Shown: positions 17,509 to 28,201 of the stretch, one piece after another
How the letters are laid out: the number at the start of each line of letters is the position of its first letter
Numbering within the stretch: position 1 is the stretch's first letter
Position numbers and translations under genes: made by a program
Notes under the pieces: model-generated
The model's input: the letters and a program-made list of their open reading frames with translations, nothing else
Told to the model about the DNA's origin: nothing
Database searches by the model: none
DNA from: Actinomycetota bacterium
GTDB taxonomy: Bacteria; Actinomycetota; Actinomycetes; Propionibacteriales; Propionibacteriaceae
Length of the DNA stretch: 64,000 nt
Reading direction: 5' to 3'
NCBI GenBank assembly: GCA_020161755.1
Contig: JAIUOS010000002.1
Span: 62,001 to 126,000 of the forward strand

Positions 17509-19809
17509 GTGTCCCAGGGCGTCCATGGTCCCTACGGCGAGGGGGATGGCCTGCCCGGAGAACCGCGGACGCGGCTGGCGTCCACGGACCAGCCGCGCAT
17601 GCGGATGCGTCAGGTCCTGGCCCGTATCGGGGCCCAGCGCAACCAGCCGGTGCCTGTGCTGGACCCGCTGATCCGGATCGTCCACACGCACCACCCGAAG
17701 GCCGACATCGCGCTCATCGAGCGCGCCTACCGCACCGCTGAGCACTACCACACCGGCCAGCTGCGCAAGAGCGGCGACGCCTACATCACCCACCCGCTGG
17801 CCGTTGCGACGATCCTGGCCGAGCTGGGCATGACCGAGCCGACGATCTGCGCGGCCCTGCTGCACGACACCGTGGAGGACACCTCCTACACCGTCGAGCA
17901 GCTGATGGCCGACTTCGGCGGCGAGATCGCGGCGATGGTCGACGGCGTCACCAAGCTCGACAAGATCGTGTGGGGCGAGTCGGCCAAGGCCGAGACCATC
18001 CGCAAGATGGTGCTCGCGATGAGCAAGGACATCCGCGTCCTGGTGATCAAGCTGGCCGACCGGCTGCACAACATGCGCACCATCGGCTACCTGCGCCAGG
18101 ACAAGCAGACGGTGATCGCCCGCGACACCCTGGAGATCTTCGCCCCGCTGGCCCACCGGCTGGGCATGAACGCGATCAAGTGGGAGCTGGAGGACCTGTC
18201 CTTCGCCACCCTGCAGCCGAAGGTCTACGACGAGATCGTGAAGCTGGTGGCCGCCCGGGCACCGCTGCGGGAGGACTACCTGCGGGTGGTCACCGAGCAG
18301 GTGCGGGCCGACCTGGGTGAGGCGGGGATCAAGGCGACCGTGTACGGGCGTCCCAAGCACTACTACTCGATCTACCAGAAGATGGTGGTGCGCGGACGGG
18401 ACTTCGCCGACATCTACGACCTGGTCGGCCTGCGGATCCTGGTGGACAGCCAGCGCGACTGCTACGCCGCGCTCGGCACGCTGCACGCCCGCTGGAACCC
18501 CCTGCCCGGGCGGTTCAAGGACTACATCGCGATGCCGAAGTTCAACCTGTACCAGTCGCTGCACACCACCGTGCTGGGGCCGGGCGGCAAGCCGGTGGAA
18601 CTCCAGATCCGCACCCACGAGATGCACCGCCAGGCCGAGTACGGCGTGGCCGCCCACTGGAAGTACAAGGAGGGCAAGGTCGACGGGACCGAGCTCAACT
18701 GGGTGCAGCAGATCAACCAGTGGCAGCGCGAGACCGAGGACCCGGGCGAGTTCCTGGACACGCTGCGCTTCGAGATCGCGAACGACGAGGTGTTCGTGTT
18801 CACGCCGAAGGGCGACGTGATCAGCCTGCCCGCGGGGGGCACGCCGGTCGACTTCGCCTACGCCGTGCACACCGAGGTGGGGCACCGGACCATCGGCGCC
18901 CGGGTGAACGGACGGCTGGTGCCGCTGGAGTCCGCGCTGTCCAGCGGGGACGTGGTCGAGGTGCTGACCTCGAAGGCCGTCAACGCCGGGCCCAGCCGTG
19001 ACTGGCTCGGCTTCGTCAAGAGCCCGCGGGCCCGCGGCAAGATCCGCCAGTACTTCATGCGCGAGCGGCGCGAGGAGTCGATCGAGAACGGCAAGGAGCT
19101 GCTCACCAAGCAGCTGCGCCGGGCCGGCCTCCCGCTGCAGCGACTGCTGACGCCCGAGCACATGACCGGCCTCACCGAGCACTTCCGGGTGGCGGACGTG
19201 AACGCGCTGTACGCGGCGATCGGCGAGGGCTCGATCAGCCCGCAGGCAGCGGTGCAGCGACTGATCGCCTCCGAGGGCGGCGCCGAGGAGGTGGCCGAGC
19301 TCGGCGGCGAGGACACCTCGGTGATCACCCGTCCGCGGCGCAGCCGGATGTCGTCGGGGAACGACGCGGGCGTGGTGGTGCAGGGCGACCCGAACGTGTG
19401 GGTGAAGCTGGCCCGCTGCTGCCGTCCGGTGCCCGGCGACGAGATCCTCGGCTTCGTCACCCGCGAGAACGGGGTCTCGGTGCACCGCGTGGACTGCACC
19501 AACGCCCAGGACCTGCGCCACCAGCCCGAGCGGCTGGTGGAGGTGGCCTGGGCGCCGACCGCGACCAGTTCGTTCCTGGTCGCCCTGCACGTGGAGGGCC
19601 TGGACCGCACCGGCATCCTGTCGGAGGTGACCCGGGTGCTGGGGGAGCACCACATCTCGATCCAGTCGGCCACCCTGAACACCGCCAAGGACCACACGTT
19701 CCGCTTCCGGCTGACCTTCGAGACCACCGACCCGACCCATCTGGAGCACCTGATCGGCGCCGTCCGCAAGGTCCCCGGCGTCTACGACGTCTTCCGCCTC
19801 AAGAACTGA
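17509..19809 (+). CDS. relA: Bifunctional (p)ppGpp synthetase/hydrolase
   Basis: This long RSH protein (766 residues) makes and destroys the stringent-response alarmone. The hydrolase HD domain is intact with LLHDTVEDT (His119, Asp120, Glu123, Asp124). The synthetase domain has [13 protein letters not shown] and [22 protein letters not shown] ([16 protein letters not shown]), a conserved-cysteine region ([13 protein letters not shown]) and a C-terminal ACT domain follow. Both activities are therefore expected, as in actinobacterial Rel. GTG 17509 is the start. Confidence 0.96.
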   Translation: MSQGVHGPYGEGDGLPGEPRTRLASTDQPRMRMRQVLARIGAQRNQPVPVLDPLIRIVHTHHPKADIALIERAYRTAEHYHTGQLRKSGDAYITHPLAVATILAELGMTEPTICAALLHDTVEDTSYTVEQLMADFGGEIAAMVDGVTKLDKIVWGESAKAETIRKMVLAMSKDIRVLVIKLADRLHNMRTIGYLRQDKQTVIARDTLEIFAPLAHRLGMNAIKWELEDLSFATLQPKVYDEIVKLVAARAPLREDYLRVVTEQVRADLGEAGIKATVYGRPKHYYSIYQKMVVRGRDFADIYDLVGLRILVDSQRDCYAALGTLHARWNPLPGRFKDYIAMPKFNLYQSLHTTVLGPGGKPVELQIRTHEMHRQAEYGVAAHWKYKEGKVDGTELNWVQQINQWQRETEDPGEFLDTLRFEIANDEVFVFTPKGDVISLPAGGTPVDFAYAVHTEVGHRTIGARVNGRLVPLESALSSGDVVEVLTSKAVNAGPSRDWLGFVKSPRARGKIRQYFMRERREESIENGKELLTKQLRRAGLPLQRLLTPEHMTGLTEHFRVADVNALYAAIGEGSISPQAAVQRLIASEGGAEEVAELGGEDTSVITRPRRSRMSSGNDAGVVVQGDPNVWVKLARCCRPVPGDEILGFVTRENGVSVHRVDCTNAQDLRHQPERLVEVAWAPTATSSFLVALHVEGLDRTGILSEVTRVLGEHHISIQSATLNTAKDHTFRFRLTFETTDPTHLEHLIGAVRKVPGVYDVFRLKN

Positions 19810-19838
19810 CCCTCGCTCTGCGCGCCGGATTCCCCGAC

Positions 19839-19905
19839 GGACCGAATTGGGGACGGTTCCTAACTCGGTCCCGGACCGAAATAGGAACCGTCCCCAATTC
19901 GGTCC
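19839..19905. repeat. 67-nt REP-like palindrome between convergent genes
   Basis: Arms 19839-19871 and 19873-19905 pair over 33 nt with two mismatches. The arm opens with GGACCGAATTGGGGACGGTT. A palindrome inside metH (55846-55872) shares the GGACCGAA-N2-GGGGAC core on one strand. It sits between the converging relA and DUF349 genes and could end transcripts from both sides. The core resembles REP-type palindromes that travel with REP-associated (Y1) transposases, but no such gene is in the window. Confidence 0.65.
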
Positions 19906-19917
19906 GGTGGGGGGGCG

Positions 19918-21162
19918 TCAGCGGTTGAAGTCCGCCAGCGTCGCCTTGGCCTGGTCGAGCCAGGTCTGGTAGGTGGCGATCGAGTCGTTCGCCTTGGCCG
20001 CCGCCGCGGCGTCGCCACGAGCGGTGGCCTTGGCCGCCTTGTCGGTGAGCTTCTCGATCTCGGCGGTGAGCATGCCGACGGTTTCCTCGGCACGGGCCCG
20101 GGCCTGCGGGTCCGTGCGGCGCCACTCGTCCTGCTCGGCGTTCTGGATCGCGGTCTGCAGCGCCTTGAGACGGGCGTCGACGGTGCGCATCTGGTCGCGC
20201 GGCACCCGGCCGTAGGCGTTGTACTTCTCCAGGAACGCGCTGTAGCCGGCCCGCGCCGCGGCCAGGTCGGTGACCGGCAGCAGGCTGGCCTCGGCCTCGT
20301 CCAGGAGGGCGAGCTTGGCGTCCAGGTTGGTCTTGAACTCCGCGTCCTGCTCGCTCAACACGGACGCGCGGGCGCCGAAGAAGCCGTCCTGGATGCCCCG
20401 GAACTCCGCCCACAGGGCGTCGTCCACCTCACGGGGCGCCGAGCCGGCCGCCTTCCAACGCGTCATCAGCTCGCGGAACGCGCCGGCCGTCGCACCCCAC
20501 TCGGTGGACGTGGCCAGCTCGCGCGCCTCGGCGATGATCTGCTCCTTGGTCGCCTTCGCGGTCTCCCGCTTGGCCGCCTGCTCGGCGAACTGGGACTTGC
20601 GACGACGGGTGTAGGTGGTCCGGGCCGCCGAGAACCGGTGCCACAGGGCGTCGTCCGTGGCCCGGTCGATGCGGGGGAGCGCCTTCCACTCGTCCAGCAG
20701 CGCCCGGAAGCGGTTCACGCCACCGCGCCAGTCGTTGCCCAACGCGAGGGTCTCGGCCTCGGTGACCATCTGTTCCTTGGTCTCCCGGGTGGCCTCCAGC
20801 TGCTTGGACCGCTCGGCCTTGCGCACCTCGGTCTGCTCGGCCAGCAGTGGCGCCAGCGCGTCCAGCCGGTCCACCAGGGACGCGAGGTCGCCGACGGCGT
20901 TCGCCGAACTGACCGTGGTGCGCACCGTGTTGATGCTGTGCCGCGCCTCCTCCGGCGAGAGGGCTCCACCCTTGATCCTGGTCTCCAGCAGGCCCACCTC
21001 CACCTCGAGCGCCTCGAAGCGCCGGGTGTAGAAGGCGAGGGCTTCACTAGCCTCGACATCGGGAATCTGACCGACGACACGCTCGCCGTCGGCCGTGCGC
21101 ACGTAGACCGTGCCGTCGGCGTCGACGCGACCGAAGTCAGCCGGACCTGTGGTGGAGTTCAT
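19918..21162 (-). CDS. DUF349 repeat protein
   Basis: The 414-residue, highly charged and mostly helical protein contains several DUF349 repeats of about 75 residues. They are marked by recurring patterns such as DWRGGVNRFRALLDEWKAL, EWGATAGAFRELMTRWKAAG and DDALWHRFSAARTTY. Long stretches predict coiled coil. The function is not established for actinobacteria. ATG 21162 is chosen; ATG 21171 is an alternative. CAAGAT stands 7 nt upstream, a near match to the leaderless hexamer. The gene converges on relA across a palindrome. Confidence 0.9.
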   Translation of the reverse strand: MNSTTGPADFGRVDADGTVYVRTADGERVVGQIPDVEASEALAFYTRRFEALEVEVGLLETRIKGGALSPEEARHSINTVRTTVSSANAVGDLASLVDRLDALAPLLAEQTEVRKAERSKQLEATRETKEQMVTEAETLALGNDWRGGVNRFRALLDEWKALPRIDRATDDALWHRFSAARTTYTRRRKSQFAEQAAKRETAKATKEQIIAEARELATSTEWGATAGAFRELMTRWKAAGSAPREVDDALWAEFRGIQDGFFGARASVLSEQDAEFKTNLDAKLALLDEAEASLLPVTDLAAARAGYSAFLEKYNAYGRVPRDQMRTVDARLKALQTAIQNAEQDEWRRTDPQARARAEETVGMLTAEIEKLTDKAAKATARGDAAAAAKANDSIATYQTWLDQAKATLADFNR

Positions 21163-21224
21163 GGGGATCATCTTGCCTGATCCCGCGCGGTTTGTGGCAA
21201 CGGCCCCGATCCGCGATCTGGCAT

Positions 21225-21230
21225 TAAGCT
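21225..21230 (+). promoter_or_regulatory. Leaderless -10 element of the metallo-hydrolase gene
   Basis: TAAGCT is followed by 7 nt and GTG 21238, with no ribosome site. Confidence 0.6.
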
Positions 21231-21237
21231 GTCGCGC

Positions 21238-21930
21238 GTGTTCCTGGCTTCCTTCGCAACCGGCCAGTGGCAGTCGAACTGCTACGTGGTCGCGGCCCCC
21301 GGCGCTTCCGAGTGCGTCGTCATCGACGCCGGTCAGGACGCTGCGCCCAGCGTCCGCCAGTTGCTGACCGAGAACCAGCTCAGGCCGAAGGGCGTCCTGG
21401 CCACCCACGGCCACTTCGACCACGTCGCCAGCGCCGCCGAGATCGCGGACGAGTACAACGTCCCGCTGTGGATCCACTCCGCCGACCGCGACCTGCTCAG
21501 CGATCCCGCGGCCGGGCTCGGCCCCGACGGCGCGGCCCTGGTCAAGCAGTTCCTGCGCACCCCGATGGCGGAGCCGGCGCGGGTCGAGGAGTTCGACGGT
21601 CTCCGCGAGCTCAACCTTGCCCGGATGGTCTTCAGCGTCACCCACGCCCCCGGCCACACGCAGGGATCGGTACTGCTCGGCCTCGACTACAACGGACGCA
21701 ACACCGCGATCAACCGCATCGTGTTCAGCGGTGATGTCGTGTTCGCCGGCTCGATCGGACGCACCGACCTCCCCGGCGGCGACGCCAAGTCGATGGCGCG
21801 GACGCTGCGCGACGTCGTCCTCGCCCTGCCCGACACCGCCGCCCTGCTGCCCGGGCACGGCCCGCAGACCACGATGGCCCGCGAACGGCGCGAGAACCCG
21901 CACCTGGCCACCGCCTCGGCGAGGAACTGA
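21238..21930 (+). CDS. MBL-fold metallo-hydrolase, glyoxalase II-like
   Basis: The 230-residue product has the metallo-beta-lactamase zinc motif THGHFDH, the downstream ligands in [11 protein letters not shown] and [19 protein letters not shown], and a final [11 protein letters not shown]. The pattern matches the YcbL-like hydrolase group often annotated as hydroxyacylglutathione hydrolase. Actinobacteria generally lack glutathione, so the real substrate is probably another thioester. It sits directly before hisS, sharing the last base of its stop with the hisS ATG, which is the usual neighbourhood. Its start is set by the leaderless spacing. Confidence 0.9.
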   Translation: MFLASFATGQWQSNCYVVAAPGASECVVIDAGQDAAPSVRQLLTENQLRPKGVLATHGHFDHVASAAEIADEYNVPLWIHSADRDLLSDPAAGLGPDGAALVKQFLRTPMAEPARVEEFDGLRELNLARMVFSVTHAPGHTQGSVLLGLDYNGRNTAINRIVFSGDVVFAGSIGRTDLPGGDAKSMARTLRDVVLALPDTAALLPGHGPQTTMARERRENPHLATASARN

Positions 21931-23261
21931 TGGCACGTCCCAAGGCACTGTCCGGCTTCCCGGAGTTCTCCCCGGCCGGACGGATCATCGAACAGCGCGT
22001 GCTGGCGAGCCTCGCCGACACCTTCGAGCTGCACGGCTTCGGCTCCATCGAGACCCGCGCGGTCGAGCCGATGGAGCAACTCACCCGCAAGGGCGAGATC
22101 GACAAGGAGGTGTTCGTCGTGCGGCGCCTGCACGCCGCCGCGGACGCCCCCGACGAGCTCGGCCTGCACTTCGACCTGACCGTGCCGTTCGCCCGGTACG
22201 TGCTCGAGCACGCCGGCGAGCTGCAGTTCCCGTTCCGTCGCTACCAGATCCAGAAGGCGTGGCGCGGGGAGCGTCCGCAGGAGGGCCGCTACCGCGAGTT
22301 CACCCAGGCCGACATCGACATCGTCGGAGCGGAGACCCTTGCTGCGCACCACGACGTCGAACTGCCGCTGGTCACCCTGGAGGCGCTGGAAAAGCTGCAC
22401 GTCGACTTCGGGGTGCCGCCGGCCACGATGAGCGTCAACAACCGCCAGCTCAGCGAGGGCTTCTACCGCGGGCTCGGTGTCGAGGACCACCTGGCCGTGC
22501 TGCAGCGCGTCGACAAGCTCGACAAGATCGGCCCGGACGCGGTCGAGACCCTGCTCGTCGACGAGGTCGGGCTGAGCCGCGAGGCCGCCCGCACGTGCCT
22601 GGCGCTGGCCGGCATCCGCAGCGCGGACGCGTCCTTCGTCGACCGGGTGACCGCGCTCGGGGTCGAGCACCCGCTACTCACCGCCGGCCTCGAACTGCTG
22701 GCCGACGTGGTGTCGGCGGCCGCCGCCCTGGTGCCCGGACGACTGGTGGCCGACCTGAAGATCGCTCGCGGGCTCGACTACTACACCGGCACCGTCTACG
22801 AGACCACCATGGCCGGCTTCGAGTCGATGGGGTCGATCTCCTCGGGCGGACGCTACGACTCCCTCGCCTCGGACGGACGCACCACCTACCCCGGCGTCGG
22901 CCTCAGCATCGGCGTCAGCCGCATCCTGGTGCCGCTGGTCGGCAAGGGCGTGCTGACCGCGTCCCGGCCGGTGCCCACCTGCGTCCTGGTCGCGGTGGAC
23001 GCCGAGGAGACCCGCTTCGAGGCGGTCGCGCTGGCCAGCCGGCTGCGGGCCCGCGGCATCCCGTGCGAGGTCGCGCCCAAGGCCGACAAGTTCGGCAAGC
23101 AGATCCGCTACGCCGACCGCCGCGGCATCCCGTTCGTGTGGTTCGGCACCGGCGAGGTCAAGGACATCCGCACCGGCGAGCAGGTGCCCGCCGACCCGGA
23201 CGCCTGGCTGCCGCCGGCGGCCGACCTCCGTCCGGTCGTCGTAAGATCGCCTTCGGCCTGA
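21930..23261 (+). CDS. hisS: Histidine-tRNA ligase
   Basis: The 443-residue class II synthetase charges tRNA(His). Motif 2 is in [19 protein letters not shown]. The histidine-binding [16 protein letters not shown] and motif 3 ([15 protein letters not shown]) follow, then a C-terminal anticodon-binding domain. The N-terminus carries [16 protein letters not shown]. Start shares a base with the preceding stop. The aspS promoter lies inside its last codons. Confidence 0.96.
   Translation: MARPKALSGFPEFSPAGRIIEQRVLASLADTFELHGFGSIETRAVEPMEQLTRKGEIDKEVFVVRRLHAAADAPDELGLHFDLTVPFARYVLEHAGELQFPFRRYQIQKAWRGERPQEGRYREFTQADIDIVGAETLAAHHDVELPLVTLEALEKLHVDFGVPPATMSVNNRQLSEGFYRGLGVEDHLAVLQRVDKLDKIGPDAVETLLVDEVGLSREAARTCLALAGIRSADASFVDRVTALGVEHPLLTAGLELLADVVSAAAALVPGRLVADLKIARGLDYYTGTVYETTMAGFESMGSISSGGRYDSLASDGRTTYPGVGLSIGVSRILVPLVGKGVLTASRPVPTCVLVAVDAEETRFEAVALASRLRARGIPCEVAPKADKFGKQIRYADRRGIPFVWFGTGEVKDIRTGEQVPADPDAWLPPAADLRPVVVRSPSA
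23242..23247 (+). promoter_or_regulatory. Candidate -10 element of aspS inside the end of hisS
   Basis: TAAGAT falls within the last hisS codons. The 40-nt region before aspS includes a small CGGCC/GGCCG hairpin and a GAAAGGA ribosome site. Confidence 0.35.
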
Positions 23262-23287
23262 AACCGGCCGACGAAAGGAAACCACTC

Positions 23288-25081
<1,794 letters not shown>

Positions 25082-25098
25082 TCGCCCCCGAAACGACG

Positions 25099-25144
25099 CA
25101 CGCTGTGAGTGTGGCGGCGAGTACACCGCCACGCTCACAGCGTG
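25099..25144. terminator. 19-bp hairpin between convergent aspS and padR
   Basis: Arms 25099-25117 and 25126-25144 pair with one G-T wobble around an 8-nt loop. It could serve both converging genes. The flanking 12-mer CGCCCCCGAAAC (25083-25094) recurs at the dop-pup palindrome. Confidence 0.55.
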
Positions 25145-25147
25145 TGG

Positions 25148-25840
25148 TCAGCGCAGGTCGTCACCGTTCGGCAGGTCTTCGGCGGCGAGCAGGCCGTAGA
25201 GCTTGCGGCGGGTGTCGGCGAGCAGCTTCGTCGCGGCCGTCAGCTGGCGGTCGTCGGCGTTGCGGTTGAGTTCCTTCAGGGCGCCGGCGAGCGAGGCGAA
25301 CTCCTGCCACATGCCCTTGACCTGGTCGGCACCCCAGCCCGCGGCGGCCTCGTTGACCATCTCCCACGGGGGAGTCTCCACCTGCTCGGCGGCCTGCCGG
25401 CCGGCCTCGGTGAGGCGGAAGGCCTTCTGGCCGTCGTTGTCGAAGGCCTCGATCAGCCCCTGGTCCTCGAGCTGCGACAGTGCCGGGTAGACCGCACCGG
25501 GGCTCGGCTTCCACATGCCCTGCGTGCGCTCGGCCAGCTTCTGCATGATCTGGTACCCGTTCGCGGGCTCGTCGGCGAGCAGGGCCACGATGGCGTTGCG
25601 GACGTGTCCGCCGCGACGGCCGCGTCCACGGCCACCGGGCCCCATCGGGCCGCCGGCACCGAACGGGCCCCCCGGGCCGAACGGGCCGCCGGGGCCGAAC
25701 GGAGCGCCCGGACCGAACCCGGCGCCCGGGCCGAAGCCCCCCGCTCCGGGCATGCCGTGGCCGTGCCAGCCACCGCGTCCGCCGCGTCGACGGCCGCGGC
25801 CGCCTTCCACCCAGGTCTCTTCATTTCCAAAGTCGTTCAT
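25148..25840 (-). CDS. PadR family regulator with a Gly/Pro-rich N-terminal repeat
   Basis: The 230-residue product has a PadR winged helix from about residue 80 ([38 protein letters not shown]) and a helical dimerisation tail. Unlike typical PadR proteins, residues 13-75 form an Arg/Gly/His tract followed by about six short FGPG(A/G)P repeats, a flexible collagen-like stretch. ATG 25840 follows AAAGGAAC. Dyads upstream (25872-25887) suggest autoregulation, and the gene diverges from rarA. No transporter gene, a common PadR target, is adjacent. Confidence 0.9.
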   Translation of the reverse strand: MNDFGNEETWVEGGRGRRRGGRGGWHGHGMPGAGGFGPGAGFGPGAPFGPGGPFGPGGPFGAGGPMGPGGRGRGRRGGHVRNAIVALLADEPANGYQIMQKLAERTQGMWKPSPGAVYPALSQLEDQGLIEAFDNDGQKAFRLTEAGRQAAEQVETPPWEMVNEAAAGWGADQVKGMWQEFASLAGALKELNRNADDRQLTAATKLLADTRRKLYGLLAAEDLPNGDDLR

Positions 25841-25871
25841 GACTGTTCCTTTCGTATCGTCGGCATGTCGC

Positions 25872-25887
25872 CGATATATCGAAGATA
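25872..25887 (-). promoter_or_regulatory. Candidate PadR operator
   Basis: CGATATATCG (25872-25881) is a perfect palindrome overlapping TATC-GAA-GATA (25877-25887). A wider CGTATC/GATACG pair (25853-25858, 25884-25889) surrounds it. This AT-rich cluster is unusual in so GC-rich a region and lies 32 bp upstream of padR. Confidence 0.45.
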
Positions 25888-25947
25888 CGCTGGGAAGAAG
25901 ACAAACGCAAGAGCACGGGCGTGGCGGGCGGTGTCCGCCGGGCGGTG

Positions 25948-25953
25948 TAGCGT
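25948..25953 (+). promoter_or_regulatory. Leaderless -10 element of rarA
   Basis: TAGCGT, 7 nt, then GTG 25961; no ribosome site. Confidence 0.6.
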
Positions 25954-25960
25954 CGCCGAC

Positions 25961-27355
25961 GTGGACACCGACCTCTTCGGCAACCCGGTCCCGGGCACCG
26001 ACGCACCGCCGCCACCCGGCGGTTCGCTGAGCACGGCCGGGCACGTCGACACCCCGCTCGCCGTGCGCATGCGGCCGCGCACCGTCGACGAGATCGTGGG
26101 GCAGGACCACCTGCTGGCGCCCGGGTCGCCGCTGCGCCGCCTCGCGGAGGGGCGCACCGCGATGTCGGTGTTCCTGTGGGGTCCGCCGGGGGTCGGCAAG
26201 ACCACCATCGCCGCGGTCGTGTCGGCGTCCGGGCAGCGCCGGTTCGTCGAACTGTCCGCGGTGACCGCCGGGGTGAAGGAGGTGCGGGCGGCGCTGGCCG
26301 AGGCCCAGCACCAGCTCGCCCGCGGGGTGGGCACCGTGCTGTTCGTCGACGAGGTGCACCGCTTCTCCAAGGCCCAGCAGGACGTGCTGCTGCCGGCGGT
26401 GGAGAACCGGCTGGTGACACTGATCGCCGCCACCACCGAGAACCCGTCCTTCTCGGTGATCTCGCCGCTGCTCAGCCGCTCGCTGCTGCTCACCCTGAAG
26501 CCGCTCACCGACGCCGACATCGCCGCCCTGCTCGACCGCGCCCTCACCGAGGAGCGCGGCCTGGCCGGGGCCTACACCCTGGCCGACGACGCGCGTGCCG
26601 ACCTGCTGCGCTTCGCCGGCGGGGACGCGCGCCGCGCCCTGACCTACCTCGAGGAGGCGGCGGCCGGCGCCGCCGCCCAGGGCGTCACCACGATCGACGG
26701 CAGCATCATCTCCGCCGCCGTCGACAAGGCCGCGGTGCGCTACGACCGGGACGGCGACCAGCACTACGACGTGATCAGCGCGTTCATCAAGAGCCTGCGC
26801 GGCTCCGACGTGCAGGCCGGCCTGCACTACCTGGCCCGCATGCTGGAGGCCGGGGAGGACCCGCGCTTCATCGCCCGCCGGCTGGTGATCCTGGCCAGCG
26901 AGGACATCGGCATGGCCGCGCCATCGGTGCTGCAGACGTGCGTGGCGGCCGCGCAGGCCGTCCAGCTGATCGGGCTGCCCGAGGCGCGGATCAACCTCGC
27001 CCAGGCGGTCATCGCCTGCGCGATGGCGCCCAAGTCGAACGCGGTGGTGACCGCCGTCGACGCCGCGATCGCCGACGTCCGGGCCGGGCGCATCGGCACC
27101 GTCCCGCCGCACCTGCGCGACGCCCACTACCCGGGGGCGAAGACCTACGGGCACGGCCAGTCCTACCTCTACGCCCACGACGCCGAGCACGGGGTCGCCG
27201 CCCAGCAGTACCTGCCGGACGAGCTCGTCGGCGCCACCTACTACGTGCCCACCGACCACGGGAACGAGGCCGCGATGCAGGAGCGGCTCCAGGTGCTGGT
27301 CGACCTGCTCGGACGCCAACAGCCGAAGAAGCCCCCGCGCCGTAATGAGTCCTGA
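25961..27355 (+). CDS. rarA: Replication-associated recombination protein RarA (MgsA)
   Basis: The 464-residue AAA+ ATPase of the clamp-loader/RarA family acts at stalled replication forks. Walker A is GPPGVGKTT, Walker [15 protein letters not shown], and sensor 1 lies in [11 protein letters not shown]. The family-specific tetramerisation region includes [25 protein letters not shown] (cut to key residues) and MAPKSNAV. The N-terminus VDTDLFG resembles the PIP-like start of actinobacterial homologues. GTG 25961 fits the leaderless spacing. Confidence 0.95.
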   Translation: MDTDLFGNPVPGTDAPPPPGGSLSTAGHVDTPLAVRMRPRTVDEIVGQDHLLAPGSPLRRLAEGRTAMSVFLWGPPGVGKTTIAAVVSASGQRRFVELSAVTAGVKEVRAALAEAQHQLARGVGTVLFVDEVHRFSKAQQDVLLPAVENRLVTLIAATTENPSFSVISPLLSRSLLLTLKPLTDADIAALLDRALTEERGLAGAYTLADDARADLLRFAGGDARRALTYLEEAAAGAAAQGVTTIDGSIISAAVDKAAVRYDRDGDQHYDVISAFIKSLRGSDVQAGLHYLARMLEAGEDPRFIARRLVILASEDIGMAAPSVLQTCVAAAQAVQLIGLPEARINLAQAVIACAMAPKSNAVVTAVDAAIADVRAGRIGTVPPHLRDAHYPGAKTYGHGQSYLYAHDAEHGVAAQQYLPDELVGATYYVPTDHGNEAAMQERLQVLVDLLGRQQPKKPPRRNES

Positions 27356-27513
27356 GCCCGGGCGCAGACGTGACTCCTCCGCTGTGGCCGCCCGCCGGTC
27401 GACGATGCGTCCGAAGCCGTTGTGGCCTGACTCCAGAACCCGTCGCTGACGCGCCGGGATCTGTTCGTCGTCTAGTGTTTGTCCGTACGTCTATTCAGAC
27501 AGCGAGGTAGCCC
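27356..27513. other. 158-bp gap between rarA and the DUF948 gene
   Basis: TAGTGT (27473-27478) is a plausible -10 for the DUF948 pair, with GAGG near 27501 as ribosome site. I see no RNA gene, repeat or strong hairpin in the rest. Confidence 0.4.
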
Positions 27514-27894
27514 ATGTCCGCCGGAGAGATCGCGGGCCTCATCGCAGCGGTGGCTGCGGTGGCGTTCGTCGTGTTCTGCGCCGTCCCGCTGTTGAAGCTC
27601 GGCCGGGTGCTGGAGGAGGTGCGCCTCGCCGTCCGCGACCTCGGTCACAACTCCGTGCCGATCCTGCAGGAGCTGAAGGGCACCGTCACCGCGACCAACT
27701 CTGAACTCGGCAAGCTCAGCGTGGTGACCGAGGACGTCGCCAAGGTGAGCGCCCACGCGACCGTGGTCAGCGAGAACGCCGCCCAGCTGTCGACCCTGTT
27801 CGCGTCCACCCTCGGCGGGCCGCTGATCAAGACCGCGGCGTTCACCTACGGCGTGCGCCAGGCGGTCACCGGAAAGCGGAAGCAGGGCAAGTGA
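27514..27894 (+). CDS. DUF948 family membrane-anchored protein
   Basis: The 126-residue product has one N-terminal membrane helix (AGLIAAVAAVAFVVFCAVPL) followed by a long amphipathic helix (LEEVRLAVRDLGHNSVPILQ) typical of DUF948. A short basic tail KRKQGK ends it. The function is unknown; the family is common in Gram-positives and is sometimes linked to general stress. It is coupled by TGATG to the next small gene and lies before alaS, a conserved actinobacterial arrangement. Confidence 0.88.
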   Translation: MSAGEIAGLIAAVAAVAFVVFCAVPLLKLGRVLEEVRLAVRDLGHNSVPILQELKGTVTATNSELGKLSVVTEDVAKVSAHATVVSENAAQLSTLFASTLGGPLIKTAAFTYGVRQAVTGKRKQGK

Positions 27895-28121
27895 TGGGCA
27901 AACGCCTGTTCTGGTTCGCCGTCGGGGTGGGCCTGACCGCGCTCATCGTGGTCAAGGGCCGCGAGTACTACGAGCGCTTCACCCCCAAGGGTGTGGCCGA
28001 CCAGATCGAGAAGAGCCGTACCGGCCTGGTCGACTGGGTGGGGGAGTTCCTCACCACCATGGGTGAGGCCATGGACACCAGGGAGGGTGAGCTGCGGGAG
28101 GCTCTCGGCCTGGACGAGTGA
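27894..28121 (+). CDS. Small DUF6167-like membrane protein
   Basis: The 75-residue product has one N-terminal membrane helix (RLFWFAVGVGLTALIVV), then a GREYYERFTPKGVADQIEK segment and an acidic end. It matches the small protein that accompanies the DUF948 gene before alaS in actinobacteria. ATG 27894 shares its first base with the previous stop; GTG 27891 is an alternative. Function unknown. The pair may form a membrane complex, an inference from their translational coupling. Confidence 0.85.
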   Translation: MGKRLFWFAVGVGLTALIVVKGREYYERFTPKGVADQIEKSRTGLVDWVGEFLTTMGEAMDTREGELREALGLDE

Positions 28122-28201
28122 ATCCCGCCCGTCCAGGAGGAACCGACCCGACCACCCGCTGTACCGGCGCCCTGCGCCGCGCCTGACAAGGACAAACCAT
28201 C

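Noticed and set aside
28122-28201. Possible small gene or T-box before alaS, suggested by an AGGAGGAA sequence
   Set aside because: No start codon follows the motif at a useful distance, and the 80-bp gap is too short for a T-box leader.
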